Below are positions 15,411 through 23,344 of a stretch of 64,000 nt of DNA, piece by piece. The position numbers and the translations under genes were made by a program. The DNA comes from an uncultured Clostridia bacterium (GTDB taxonomy: Bacteria; Bacillota; Clostridia; Oscillospirales; Acutalibacteraceae): NCBI GenBank assembly GCA_947628665.1, contig CANRAU010000008.1:1-64000 (forward strand), in the 5' to 3' direction. The notes beneath the pieces were generated by a model, which ran no database searches, was not told the DNA's origin, and worked only from the letters and a program-made list of their open reading frames with translations. Positions within the stretch are counted from its first letter, which is position 1; each line of letters begins with the position of its first letter.

Positions 15411-16292
15411 ATGCGATTTTTAACCTCTCTTGTAAACGGTGTCAGTCTCGGCAGCGTCTATGCGCTGATCGCGCTCGGCTATACCATGGTGTACGGCATT
15501 GCCAAAATGCTCAATTTTGCGCACGGCGACGTCATTATGGTGGGTGCGTTTGTGATCTATACCGTCAGTATGGCCTATGGGATGCCTATGGTCGTGGGCG
15601 TGTTTGCAGCGATCGTGTTCTGCACGCTGTTCGGTATGCTCATTGAGCGCGTCGCCTATAAACCGCTCAGAAAAGCGCCGTCCCTGGCTGTGCTGATCAC
15701 AGCCATCGGCGTCAGCTACCTTTTGCAGAACGCCGCGCAGTTGATTTTCGGTTCGGATACAAAGAGCTTTACTTCCATCGTAACCATTCCGCCGCTTACG
15801 CTTTTTGACGGCGGGCTCGTCATCACGGGGGAAACCATTGCGACCATTGCAGTCTCTGTCGTGATTATGATTGCGTTAACGCTGTTTATCCGCAAGACCA
15901 AGCCCGGCCGCGCGATGCTGGCTGTGTCGGAGGACAGGGGTGCCGCACAGCTTATGGGCATCAACGTCAACGCGACCATTTCGCTGACCTTTGCCATCGG
16001 TTCGGCGCTGGCGGCCGTTGCGGGCGCGCTGCTTTGCTCGGCGTATCCTACGCTTTCACCCACCACGGGCGCAATGCCCGGCATCAAGGCGTTTACCGCG
16101 GCGGTGTTCGGCGGGATCGGCTCCATTCCCGGGGCGATGCTCGGCGGCGTATTGCTCGGCGTGATCGAGAATATGAGCAAGACCTACATATCCACGCAGC
16201 TTTCGGACGCCATCGTTTTCGCTGTTTTGATCATAGTGCTGCTGCTGAAGCCGACGGGCATCCTCGGCAAAAAGCTCAACGAGAAGGTGTGA
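15411..16292 (+). CDS. livH: Branched-chain amino acid ABC transporter, LivH permease
   Basis: 293 residues, about eight membrane segments. It begins with the typical MRFLTSLVNGVSLGSVYALIALGY and carries NFAHGDVIMVGAF, RKAPSLAVLITAIGVSYLLQ and the EAA-like loop GRAMLAVSEDRGAAQLMGI, which contacts the ATPases. It pairs with LivM to form the channel. The start is set by this conserved N-terminus; an upstream in-frame start at 15348 would add 21 non-conserved residues. Confidence 0.92.
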   Translation: MRFLTSLVNGVSLGSVYALIALGYTMVYGIAKMLNFAHGDVIMVGAFVIYTVSMAYGMPMVVGVFAAIVFCTLFGMLIERVAYKPLRKAPSLAVLITAIGVSYLLQNAAQLIFGSDTKSFTSIVTIPPLTLFDGGLVITGETIATIAVSVVIMIALTLFIRKTKPGRAMLAVSEDRGAAQLMGINVNATISLTFAIGSALAAVAGALLCSAYPTLSPTTGAMPGIKAFTAAVFGGIGSIPGAMLGGVLLGVIENMSKTYISTQLSDAIVFAVLIIVLLLKPTGILGKKLNEKV

Positions 16293-16302
16293 GGTGAACG
16301 CA

Positions 16303-17403
16303 ATGGCACAAAAGCAAAAACACGCTTTGAGCCGAACGGTTAAAAGCAATTTGATTACATACGGTATGCTCTTCGCCGCGTTTCTCATAGCGCAGGCGCT
16401 GTCGGCAACAGGCAATATGTCCAGCCTTTTTAAAGGGCTCTTGGTACCCCTTTGCACCTATTCCATTTTGGCGGTTTCCCTGAATCTGGTCGTTGGCATT
16501 TTGGGCGATCTCTCTTTGGGACACGCGGGCTTTATGTGCGTCGGCGCGTATGTCAGCGCGTTTTTCTCTGTGACTTTTGAGGATGTGATCGAACCCGGCT
16601 GGCTTCGTTTCCTGCTCGCGCTGCTGCTCGGCGGCGTGGTCGCGGGTATTTTCGGTCTGCTGATCGGTATTCCTGTTTTGCGCCTGAAGGGCGACTATCT
16701 GGCGATCGTGACCCTGGCGTTCGGCGAGATCATTAAAAACATCGTCAATCTTTTGTATATCGGCTTGGACGAAAGCGGTCTGCACATTTCTATAAAGAGC
16801 GCAAACGCTTTGGGGCTTTCTGAAAACGGGCGCATTCTTGTAAAGGGCGCGCTCGGTATCACCGGAACGCCGCACGACGCGAACTTTATCATCGGGTTTG
16901 TTCTGTTGCTGATCACCGTGTTCGTTTCGCTGAATTTGATCCAGTCGCGCACCGGCCGCGCGGTCATGTCCATTCGTGACAACCGCATCGCGGCGGAGTC
17001 CATCGGCATCAATGTGGCGCGATATAAGCTGATCGTGTTTACGATCTCCGCGTTCTTTGCGGGGATCGCGGGCGTCCTCTATGCGCACAACCTGTCTTCT
17101 TTGACCGCGACCACCAAGAATTTCGGCTACAATATGTCGATCATGATCCTTGTGTTCGTGGTGCTCGGCGGCATCGGCAGTACGCGCGGCTCGATCATCG
17201 CCGCCGTGATTTTGACGGCGCTCCCCGAGGTTCTGCGCCAGTTAAACGACTATCGTATGCTCATCTACGCGGTCGTTCTGATTTTGCTGATGATCGCCAA
17301 CAACAACGAAAAAATGAATATGTTCAAAGAAAAAATTTCCGTTTCCAATCTTTTGCGCAACAAAAAGCAGGGGAACAGTTTGGAAAAGGAGGTGCATTCC
17401 TGA
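16303..17403 (+). CDS. livM: Branched-chain amino acid ABC transporter, LivM permease
   Basis: 366 residues, multi-spanning. It has NLVVGILGDLSLGHAGFM and the cytoplasmic loop TGRAVMSIRDNRIAAESIGI, which are LivM hallmarks. GAGGTGA at 16290-16296 serves ATG 16303. The gene follows livH by 10 bases and its stop overlaps the livG start (TGATGG). Confidence 0.92.
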   Translation: MAQKQKHALSRTVKSNLITYGMLFAAFLIAQALSATGNMSSLFKGLLVPLCTYSILAVSLNLVVGILGDLSLGHAGFMCVGAYVSAFFSVTFEDVIEPGWLRFLLALLLGGVVAGIFGLLIGIPVLRLKGDYLAIVTLAFGEIIKNIVNLLYIGLDESGLHISIKSANALGLSENGRILVKGALGITGTPHDANFIIGFVLLLITVFVSLNLIQSRTGRAVMSIRDNRIAAESIGINVARYKLIVFTISAFFAGIAGVLYAHNLSSLTATTKNFGYNMSIMILVFVVLGGIGSTRGSIIAAVILTALPEVLRQLNDYRMLIYAVVLILLMIANNNEKMNMFKEKISVSNLLRNKKQGNSLEKEVHS

Positions 17404-18161
17404 TGGCGCTTTTAGAGGTCAAGAATTTGGGTATTCAGTTCGGCGGCCTGCGTGCCGTGGATGAATTCAACCTGACGGTCGAAAAAGGCGCGCTGTACGG
17501 CCTCATCGGACCGAACGGTGCGGGCAAAACGACGGTATTCAATATGCTGACGGGCGTATACAAGCCCACCAACGGCAACATTTATCTGGACGGCAAAAGC
17601 ATCGTCGGCAAGCGTCAGATCGACATTAACAAAATGGGGATCGCCAGAACCTTTCAGAATATCCGCCTGTTCCGGCAGATGTCGGTGCTGGATAACGTCA
17701 AGGTGGGATTGCACAATCAGATCCGCTACAGCACGGCGGAGGGTATTTTTCGGCTGCCCTCTTATTTCCGCAAGGAAAAGCAAATGAACGAAAAGGCAAT
17801 GGCTTTGCTGGAGGTTTTCGATTTGCAGGGGGAGGCGGACTATTTGGCCTCCAACCTGCCTTACGGCAAGCAGAGAAAGCTCGAGATCGCCCGCGCGCTC
17901 GCGACGAATCCGAAGCTCCTGCTTTTAGACGAGCCTGCGGCGGGTATGAACCCCAACGAAACGGCGGAGCTTATGGAGACCATTCGCTTTGTCCGCAAGG
18001 AATTTGATATGACGATTTTGCTCATTGAGCATGATATGCGGCTGGTTGCGGGGATTTGTGAGCAGCTGACCGTTCTGAACTTCGGCAAGGTGCTGGCACA
18101 GGGGGGAACCTCCGTCGTTTTGCAAAATCCTGAGGTCATTACGGCCTACATCGGTGAATGA
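17403..18161 (+). CDS. livG: Branched-chain amino acid ABC transporter, LivG ATPase
   Basis: 252 residues. It has Walker A GPNGAGKTT, a LivG-type long insert between Walker A and signature (YRKEKQ-like helical segment), signature LPYGKQRKLEIARAL (the LSGGQ motif is LPYGK here, normal for LivG), Walker B LLLLDEPAAGMNP and H-loop IEHDM. It powers uptake together with LivF. Confidence 0.93.
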   Translation: MALLEVKNLGIQFGGLRAVDEFNLTVEKGALYGLIGPNGAGKTTVFNMLTGVYKPTNGNIYLDGKSIVGKRQIDINKMGIARTFQNIRLFRQMSVLDNVKVGLHNQIRYSTAEGIFRLPSYFRKEKQMNEKAMALLEVFDLQGEADYLASNLPYGKQRKLEIARALATNPKLLLLDEPAAGMNPNETAELMETIRFVRKEFDMTILLIEHDMRLVAGICEQLTVLNFGKVLAQGGTSVVLQNPEVITAYIGE

Positions 18162-18174
18162 GAGGTGCGATCCA

Positions 18175-18885
18175 ATGGCTATGCTTGAAATCAAAGACCT
18201 TGAGGTTTGCTATGGCGTAATTCGCGCGATCAAGGGCGTGTCCTTTGAAGTCAATCAGGGCGAGGTCATTGCGCTCATCGGCGCAAACGGCGCGGGCAAA
18301 ACGACCATTCTTCACACGATCACGGGGCTTATCCCCGCGCAAAGCGGCAGCATCGTGTTCGAGGGCAAGGAGCTGACCAAAACCCCCGCGCATAAGATCG
18401 TCTCCATGGGCATGGCGCACGTCCCCGAGGGGCGGCGCATCTTTCAGGAATTGAGCGTGCTGGAAAATCTGAAGCTCGGGGCGTACACGCGCAAGGACAA
18501 GGCGGGGATCGCCGACAGCCTGCAAAAGGTGTACATGCATTTCCCGCGTTTGGAGGAGCGCAAAAACCAAATCGCAGGCACGCTTTCGGGCGGCGAGCAG
18601 CAAATGCTCGCCATGGGGCGCGCGCTCATGAGCAATCCGCGCATTCTGCTGATGGATGAACCCTCCATGGGGCTTTCACCGCTGCTGGTTACGGAGATTT
18701 TCAATATCATCAAGGAGATCAGCGCGCGCGGCACAACGGTGCTGCTTGTGGAGCAAAACGCCAAAAAAGCCCTCTCCATAGCGGATCGTGCCTATGTTTT
18801 GGAAACGGGCAATATCACGCTGAGCGGGAAGGCGTCCGATTTGATTCACGATGAATCCGTAAGAAAAGCATATCTCGGCGAATAA
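18175..18885 (+). CDS. livF: Branched-chain amino acid ABC transporter, LivF ATPase
   Basis: 236 residues. It has Walker A GANGAGKTT, signature LSGGEQQMLAMGRAL, Walker B ILLMDEPSMGLSP and switch VEQNAKKAL. It is the standard partner of LivG. AGAGGTG lies at 18161-18167 before ATG 18175. Confidence 0.93.
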   Translation: MAMLEIKDLEVCYGVIRAIKGVSFEVNQGEVIALIGANGAGKTTILHTITGLIPAQSGSIVFEGKELTKTPAHKIVSMGMAHVPEGRRIFQELSVLENLKLGAYTRKDKAGIADSLQKVYMHFPRLEERKNQIAGTLSGGEQQMLAMGRALMSNPRILLMDEPSMGLSPLLVTEIFNIIKEISARGTTVLLVEQNAKKALSIADRAYVLETGNITLSGKASDLIHDESVRKAYLGE

Positions 18886-18906
18886 ACGCAGAAAGGCGGA
18901 GCGGTT

Positions 18907-19536
18907 ATGTGTGATCCTTATGTCATTACCATTGCAAGAGGCTACGGCAGCGGCGGGCGGACGATCGGCAAGCTCCTTTCCGAGCAGCTCGGCATTCCTT
19001 TTTATGACCGGGATTTGATTTACATGGCTTCGGAGGACAGCGGTATCAATCTCGACCTGTTCTCCAAAGCCGATGAAAAGGTCAAAAAGCCGCCGTTTGA
19101 TTTGGTCGATCATACCTACAAGGGTAAGTTGATCCCGCCCGAGAGCAGCGATTTTGTGTCGGATGAAAACCTGTTCAACTATCAGGCAAAAATTATCCGT
19201 GAACAGGCGCAAAAGGAGTCCTGCATCATCGTGGGACGCTGTGCGGACTATGTGCTGCGGGATCTCGAAAACGTCGTAGATGTTTTTGTTTGGGCGCCTA
19301 TGGAGGATTGCATCCGAAATGTAATGGCGCTGGAGCCTTTGTCCGAGCGCGAAGCGGAAAAGAAGATTCGACGCATCGATAAGCACAGGAGCGACTATTA
19401 TCGGTACTATACGGGGCGCACATGGGACGATTACCGCAACTATTCGCTCTGTATCGACAGTTCGCGCATGGGCTTCCAAAAGACAGCGGAATATATCCGC
19501 GCGTTTGTCGGCGTCCGTTTCGGAACAACGCTTTAA
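18907..19536 (+). CDS. Cytidylate kinase-like family protein
   Basis: 209 residues of the Cytidylate_kin2 type. The P-loop is ARGYGSGGRTIGK near the N-terminus, followed by LGIPFYDRDLI; SCIIVGRCADYVL and RRIDKHRSDYYRYYTG complete the lid and base regions. The family is related to CMP kinase but its true substrate is not known. The gene begins 21 bases after livF and seems to ride on the liv transcript. Confidence 0.85.
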   Translation: MCDPYVITIARGYGSGGRTIGKLLSEQLGIPFYDRDLIYMASEDSGINLDLFSKADEKVKKPPFDLVDHTYKGKLIPPESSDFVSDENLFNYQAKIIREQAQKESCIIVGRCADYVLRDLENVVDVFVWAPMEDCIRNVMALEPLSEREAEKKIRRIDKHRSDYYRYYTGRTWDDYRNYSLCIDSSRMGFQKTAEYIRAFVGVRFGTTL

Positions 19537-19575
19537 AAAGTCATGCCCAAAAGGGAAAATACCGGGAGGACAGAC

Positions 19576-21318
19576 ATGCAAATCTATCGACCCGAACACC
19601 CGAATCCGCAATTTGAAAGACCCCGTTGGGAAAATCTCAACGGGGTCTGGGATTTTGGCTTTGAAAAAGCGCAGACACGGTTTCGCTTTTCCGCGGACGA
19701 GAGCAGAGCCGCTGCGATCCGCGCGAAAAATACGTATCCTTACAAAATCCAAGTTCCGTTTTGCATAGAAAGCGCGCTTTCGGGAATCGGTTACACGGAT
19801 TTTGTAAACCTCGTCTGGTATCGAAAAAAGGTGTCTGTCCGCAAAAACGGCGACAGGGTTTTTCTGCATATCGGCGCGGCGGATTATCTGACGACGGTGC
19901 TTGTAAACGGCAAATGCGCGGGTCGGCACAAGGGCGGCTATACGTCTTTCGCCTTTGAGGTCACCGAGCTTTTGGCGGACGGTGAAAACGAGATCTTTAT
20001 TTTGTGTGAGGATTCGGTCAAAAATCCGCTCGTGATGCGCGGCAAGCAAAGCGAGCAAAGACGCAGCCACGGCTGTGACTACACGCGTACAACGGGTATT
20101 TGGCAGACCGTTTACCTCGAATATGTGTCGCAAAGCTATATCGAGAGCTTCAAGGTGTATCCCAACATCGAAAACAACAGCGTCACGCTGAAGGTGAAGC
20201 TCTGCGGCGTCGGGAAGCTCGCCTGCGAAGCGTTTTACGACGGCAAAAGCATGGGCGGGGCGGTTTGCGAAAATGCGTCCTCGACTGTATTTGTCACCGT
20301 GCATTTAGAGGAGCGGCATCTTTGGGAGGTCGGAAACGGCAGACTGTATGCTTTAAAGCTGACCTTCGGCGAAGATACCGTCAGCAGTTATTTCGGGCTG
20401 CGGAACGTCCGTTTGGACGGCCATCGATTCCTGCTGAACAACAAAAGCGTTTTTCAACGGCTGGTGCTTGACCAGGGCTTTTACAAAAAGGGGATTTATA
20501 CCGCCGAATCCGAAGTGGAAATGCGCAGGGATATAGAGCTTTCCATGGGCTTGGGCTTTAACGGCGCGCGCCTGCACCAAAAGGTTTTTGAACCGCGCTT
20601 TTTATACCTCTGCGACCAAATGGGCTATCTGGTTTGGGGCGAATACGCCAACTGGGGCTTGGATTACTCGTCGCCCAAGGCGGTAGATACTTTTCTTCAA
20701 GAATGGGCGCAGGCGGTGGACAGGGACTTCAATCACCCCGCCATCATCGGCTGGTGTCCGTTCAATGAAACCTGGGATTACCACGGCAGACAGCAGTATG
20801 ACCCGCTTTTGGAAACGGTTTACAACTACACAAAGGCGGTGGACGACACCCGCCCCTGCATCGATACGAGCGGCAATTTCCATGTCAAAACCGATATTTA
20901 CGATCTGCACGACTACAGCTTCGACGTCGCGTTCTTCCGGAGGAATTACGAAAAGCTCGTAAAAACGGGCGAACTGTACGAGCATGTGCTGAACGATAAC
21001 CCGGGCAGGCAGAAATACGGCGGGCAGCCTGTTTTCGTCAGCGAATACGGCGGTATCAAGTGGGAGACCGATCGGGGCTTCAAGGCGTGGGGCTACGGCG
21101 AGGACGTCCGCACCGAGGACGAATTTGCGGAGCGCTACTGCGGCTTAACGAATGTCCTGCTGCAAAACGAGCGGATGTTCGGCCTTTGCTATACGCAGCT
21201 CTATGACATAGAGCAGGAGCAAAACGGCCTGTTTGATTACGACCGCGAAAAGAAGTTTTCGGACGAAATATATGCGCGTATTAGAGCCGTCAATACGCAA
21301 AAAGCCGCAATTGAATAA
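19576..21318 (+). CDS. Glycoside hydrolase family 2 enzyme
   Basis: 580 residues with the GH2 plan: sugar-binding jelly roll (about 1-170; WENLNGVWDFGFEKA), immunoglobulin-like domain, then a TIM barrel. The acid/base Glu398 is in FNETW and the nucleophile Glu490 in VSEYGG. GH2 covers beta-galactosidases, beta-glucuronidases and beta-mannosidases; I cannot choose among them. There is no signal peptide, so it works on imported oligosaccharides. GGGAGGA precedes ATG 19576. It lies 39 bases after the kinase gene. Confidence 0.9.
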   Translation: MQIYRPEHPNPQFERPRWENLNGVWDFGFEKAQTRFRFSADESRAAAIRAKNTYPYKIQVPFCIESALSGIGYTDFVNLVWYRKKVSVRKNGDRVFLHIGAADYLTTVLVNGKCAGRHKGGYTSFAFEVTELLADGENEIFILCEDSVKNPLVMRGKQSEQRRSHGCDYTRTTGIWQTVYLEYVSQSYIESFKVYPNIENNSVTLKVKLCGVGKLACEAFYDGKSMGGAVCENASSTVFVTVHLEERHLWEVGNGRLYALKLTFGEDTVSSYFGLRNVRLDGHRFLLNNKSVFQRLVLDQGFYKKGIYTAESEVEMRRDIELSMGLGFNGARLHQKVFEPRFLYLCDQMGYLVWGEYANWGLDYSSPKAVDTFLQEWAQAVDRDFNHPAIIGWCPFNETWDYHGRQQYDPLLETVYNYTKAVDDTRPCIDTSGNFHVKTDIYDLHDYSFDVAFFRRNYEKLVKTGELYEHVLNDNPGRQKYGGQPVFVSEYGGIKWETDRGFKAWGYGEDVRTEDEFAERYCGLTNVLLQNERMFGLCYTQLYDIEQEQNGLFDYDREKKFSDEIYARIRAVNTQKAAIE

Positions 21319-21327
21319 AAAAGCAAA

Positions 21328-21353
21328 GAAGCTGCCTTTTTTAAGGCAGCTTC
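21328..21353. terminator. Terminator hairpin, left copy
   Basis: GAAGCTGCCTT (21328-21338) pairs with AAGGCAGCTTC (21343-21353). The A-rich left flank makes a T-rich tail only in the minus direction. The twin hairpin is at 21673-21697. Confidence 0.7.
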
Positions 21354-21672
21354 AGCGTGTGGGAAAAGTATATGTTACTTGGCAATATGCACAAAAGGCG
21401 TAAGGTTATGGGGAACCCCCGGCGAGGGGTGCGGGTGTCCGGTGGACACCTCTGCCGAAGGCAGAAGCACCGACCGAGCCGACAGGCGAGAATCCCCACC
21501 GAAAAACAGTCCACTGGACTGTTTTTCGCCCCTCCTGCGCTCTTTTGGAACAAAAATTTCGCAGCCTGCGGGCTGCGATGAGGGCGCCGCCCCTCAACCC
21601 CGCCGCCTTTTGAAAAAGGCGGGCGAAAACTTTTCGTTATTTTGCTATCGCAAAACAGTTTATCGACAGACC
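21354..21672. mobile_element. Palindrome-rich insertion inside a duplicated terminator
   Basis: The 319-base segment lies between two copies of the hairpin GAAGCTGCC...GGCAGCTTC. It holds no convincing gene but many palindromes: GTGTCCGGTGGACAC, AACAGTCCACTGGACTGTT, CGCAGCCTGCGGGCTGCG and CGCCTTTTGAAAAAGGCG. The outer flanks of the two hairpins (A-rich left, T-rich right) together look like one original two-way terminator that was split. I infer a small non-autonomous element or repeat. Confidence 0.45.
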
Positions 21673-21703
21673 GAAGCTGCCTTTTATAGGCAGCTTCCTT
21701 TTT
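21673..21703 (+). terminator. Terminator hairpin, right copy
   Basis: GAAGCTGCCT (21673-21682) pairs with AGGCAGCTTC (21688-21697), followed by CTTTTTT. It would end plus-strand transcription from the liv/GH2 operon. Confidence 0.75.
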
Positions 21704-21724
21704 TACCGTCCTGTCGGGACGCTT

Positions 21725-23290
21725 TTATCCGTCGATGACCGTGTCTGTATCCGTGAGCGTGGCGAAATCCCGCGTATTGCCGCTGCGCGGTGTGCAGTGA
21801 AAGTTTTCCAAGGTCACGTTTTCGGTGTGCCGAATGAAAATACCGTAGCACGGCAGATCCCAGTATTTGCTGGTTTCATGGGAAAGTATGTAGATGTGGG
21901 AAACGCGCGTGATTTCGGGATACCCATGCATGGCGGCCTCCGAAACGTGCTTGCGGACGTTGAGCCGTTCCGCCGTGTCGCGGTAGGTCACGTTGAAATT
22001 GCGCAGGGTGACGTTTTGCACCTTGTAGGTCTCATCGTCCGTTTGGACGCCCGTGACCGCACTTGCAAGCTCCACATTTTTCGCCGTGACATTTTCGATC
22101 ACAACGCCGTCAATGCTGCCGACCGCATCCCTGCCTCTGTTCAATCGGTTGCCGAGCCAAATGAGAACGGGGGAACTGATACCCGTCATTTCAATGTTCG
22201 CTATATGCACGTTTGCGATGTTTGCGCCGTCCGCCGATTCCACGGCGATGCCCGCGTAGCCGCCCGTGATTCCGTCCGGCAGGAAAAATTCGCAATCGGC
22301 AACGTCAACGTCGGAAACGTCGAACTCGGTTTCCGTGCCGATTTTAAAGCAATTTGCGAAGGAGGCAACGGTACAGTCGGAAATGCGAACGTCCGATACA
22401 TCCCCGACGGTGGATTTGATACACAAGCCGTCGTCGCCCGTCGCAATGAAGCAGTGCTTGATCGTATAGTGATTGCCGCCCGTGATGTCGATGCCGTCGC
22501 TGTTTGCAATATGCATATTGTTGTCAATGATCATATTCTGTATCGTCACATTTTCGCACGCGGCGAGCTGACAGGTCCAAAACGCAGGATCTTTGAGAAC
22601 GATACCGTCTATGGTCACATTTTTGCAGTTATGCAAATACAGGATGCTTGGTCTGTCCGAGGTCTTTGCCATGTGAATTCGCTTTCTTGCCTCGATCACC
22701 CTTGTGTAAAGATTAAATTTCGCGAGCGGATAAAGCGGCGTGGAATCCTTCGGTTCTTCCGTGTACGTTAAACCCATGCCGTTGATCGTTCCGCCGCCCG
22801 TGATTCGGATGTTCTGCGCGCCGTCCGCCGTAATGACGCCAGAACGGGAAAGCTGCTGCATCTGCTCCTGTTCTTCGAGCGTAAGGGACACAAGCTCCGC
22901 GCCCTTGTCGATATACAGCGTCACATTGCTTTTCAGCGTTAGCGAAACAAACTTATATGTACCGCGCGGAATGTATACCACACCGCCGCCGTTTTCCGAA
23001 GCCGCATTGATCGCGCCCTGGATGGCGGTGGTATTGGCTTCGGCAGTGTTGTTCTCGGCCAGTCCATCTACCTTTGTAAACGCGGTGGGGAGGGGATTTC
23101 CCGAAAGATAATCGTCATACGGAATGTTTGCAATGCGTTCGCCGCTTTCGTCGGAGGTATATTTGGTCGTTTCTTTCGGCAGCATACTTTTATCCCCCAG
23201 CATAGGCGCAACGAACACACACGCCAAAATTACGCAGACAGTCAGCACGATAGAGAGCAAAACGACCGCGACTTTTTTCCGGGTTTTCAT
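21725..23290 (-). CDS. GH28-like parallel beta-helix protein, membrane-anchored
   Basis: 521 residues. An N-terminal membrane segment (about 7-29) is followed by a right-handed beta-helix starting at NTTAIQGAINAASENGGGVVYIPRGTY. The polygalacturonase acidic residues are kept as Asp265 (NSDGID) and Asp286/Asp287 (GDDG), with the same 21-residue spacing as in fungal GH28 enzymes. The usual catalytic-site GHG motif is replaced by ANC, and no RIK motif is evident. It probably acts on a pectin-like or other uronate polymer outside the cell, with altered specificity. It is the second gene after the YfhO-family gene, 54 bases apart with a hairpin between. Confidence 0.85.
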   Translation of the reverse strand: MKTRKKVAVVLLSIVLTVCVILACVFVAPMLGDKSMLPKETTKYTSDESGERIANIPYDDYLSGNPLPTAFTKVDGLAENNTAEANTTAIQGAINAASENGGGVVYIPRGTYKFVSLTLKSNVTLYIDKGAELVSLTLEEQEQMQQLSRSGVITADGAQNIRITGGGTINGMGLTYTEEPKDSTPLYPLAKFNLYTRVIEARKRIHMAKTSDRPSILYLHNCKNVTIDGIVLKDPAFWTCQLAACENVTIQNMIIDNNMHIANSDGIDITGGNHYTIKHCFIATGDDGLCIKSTVGDVSDVRISDCTVASFANCFKIGTETEFDVSDVDVADCEFFLPDGITGGYAGIAVESADGANIANVHIANIEMTGISSPVLIWLGNRLNRGRDAVGSIDGVVIENVTAKNVELASAVTGVQTDDETYKVQNVTLRNFNVTYRDTAERLNVRKHVSEAAMHGYPEITRVSHIYILSHETSKYWDLPCYGIFIRHTENVTLENFHCTPRSGNTRDFATLTDTDTVIDG

Positions 23291-23306
23291 TTGGACTCCT
23301 CCTGTT

Positions 23307-23336
23307 ATGCGGCAAAGGCATTTGCCTTTGCCGCAT
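23307..23336 (-). terminator. Hairpin between the YfhO and GH28 genes
   Basis: A 14-pair perfect palindrome, ATGCGGCAAAGGCA/TGCCTTTGCCGCAT, with a two-base loop. It has no T tail, so it is more likely an mRNA-stabilising or processing hairpin than a terminator. Confidence 0.5.
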
Positions 23337-23344
23337 ATTGACGT

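Noticed and set aside
18676-20304. Long open frame on the minus strand opposite livF, the kinase and the GH2 gene
   Set aside because: It spans the end of livF, the kinase and part of the GH2 gene in antisense, has no family features and is His/Arg-rich as expected of a GC-rich shadow frame. Similar antisense frames at 26305-28062, 30653-32227, 44164-46005 and 6285-7643 are rejected for the same reason.
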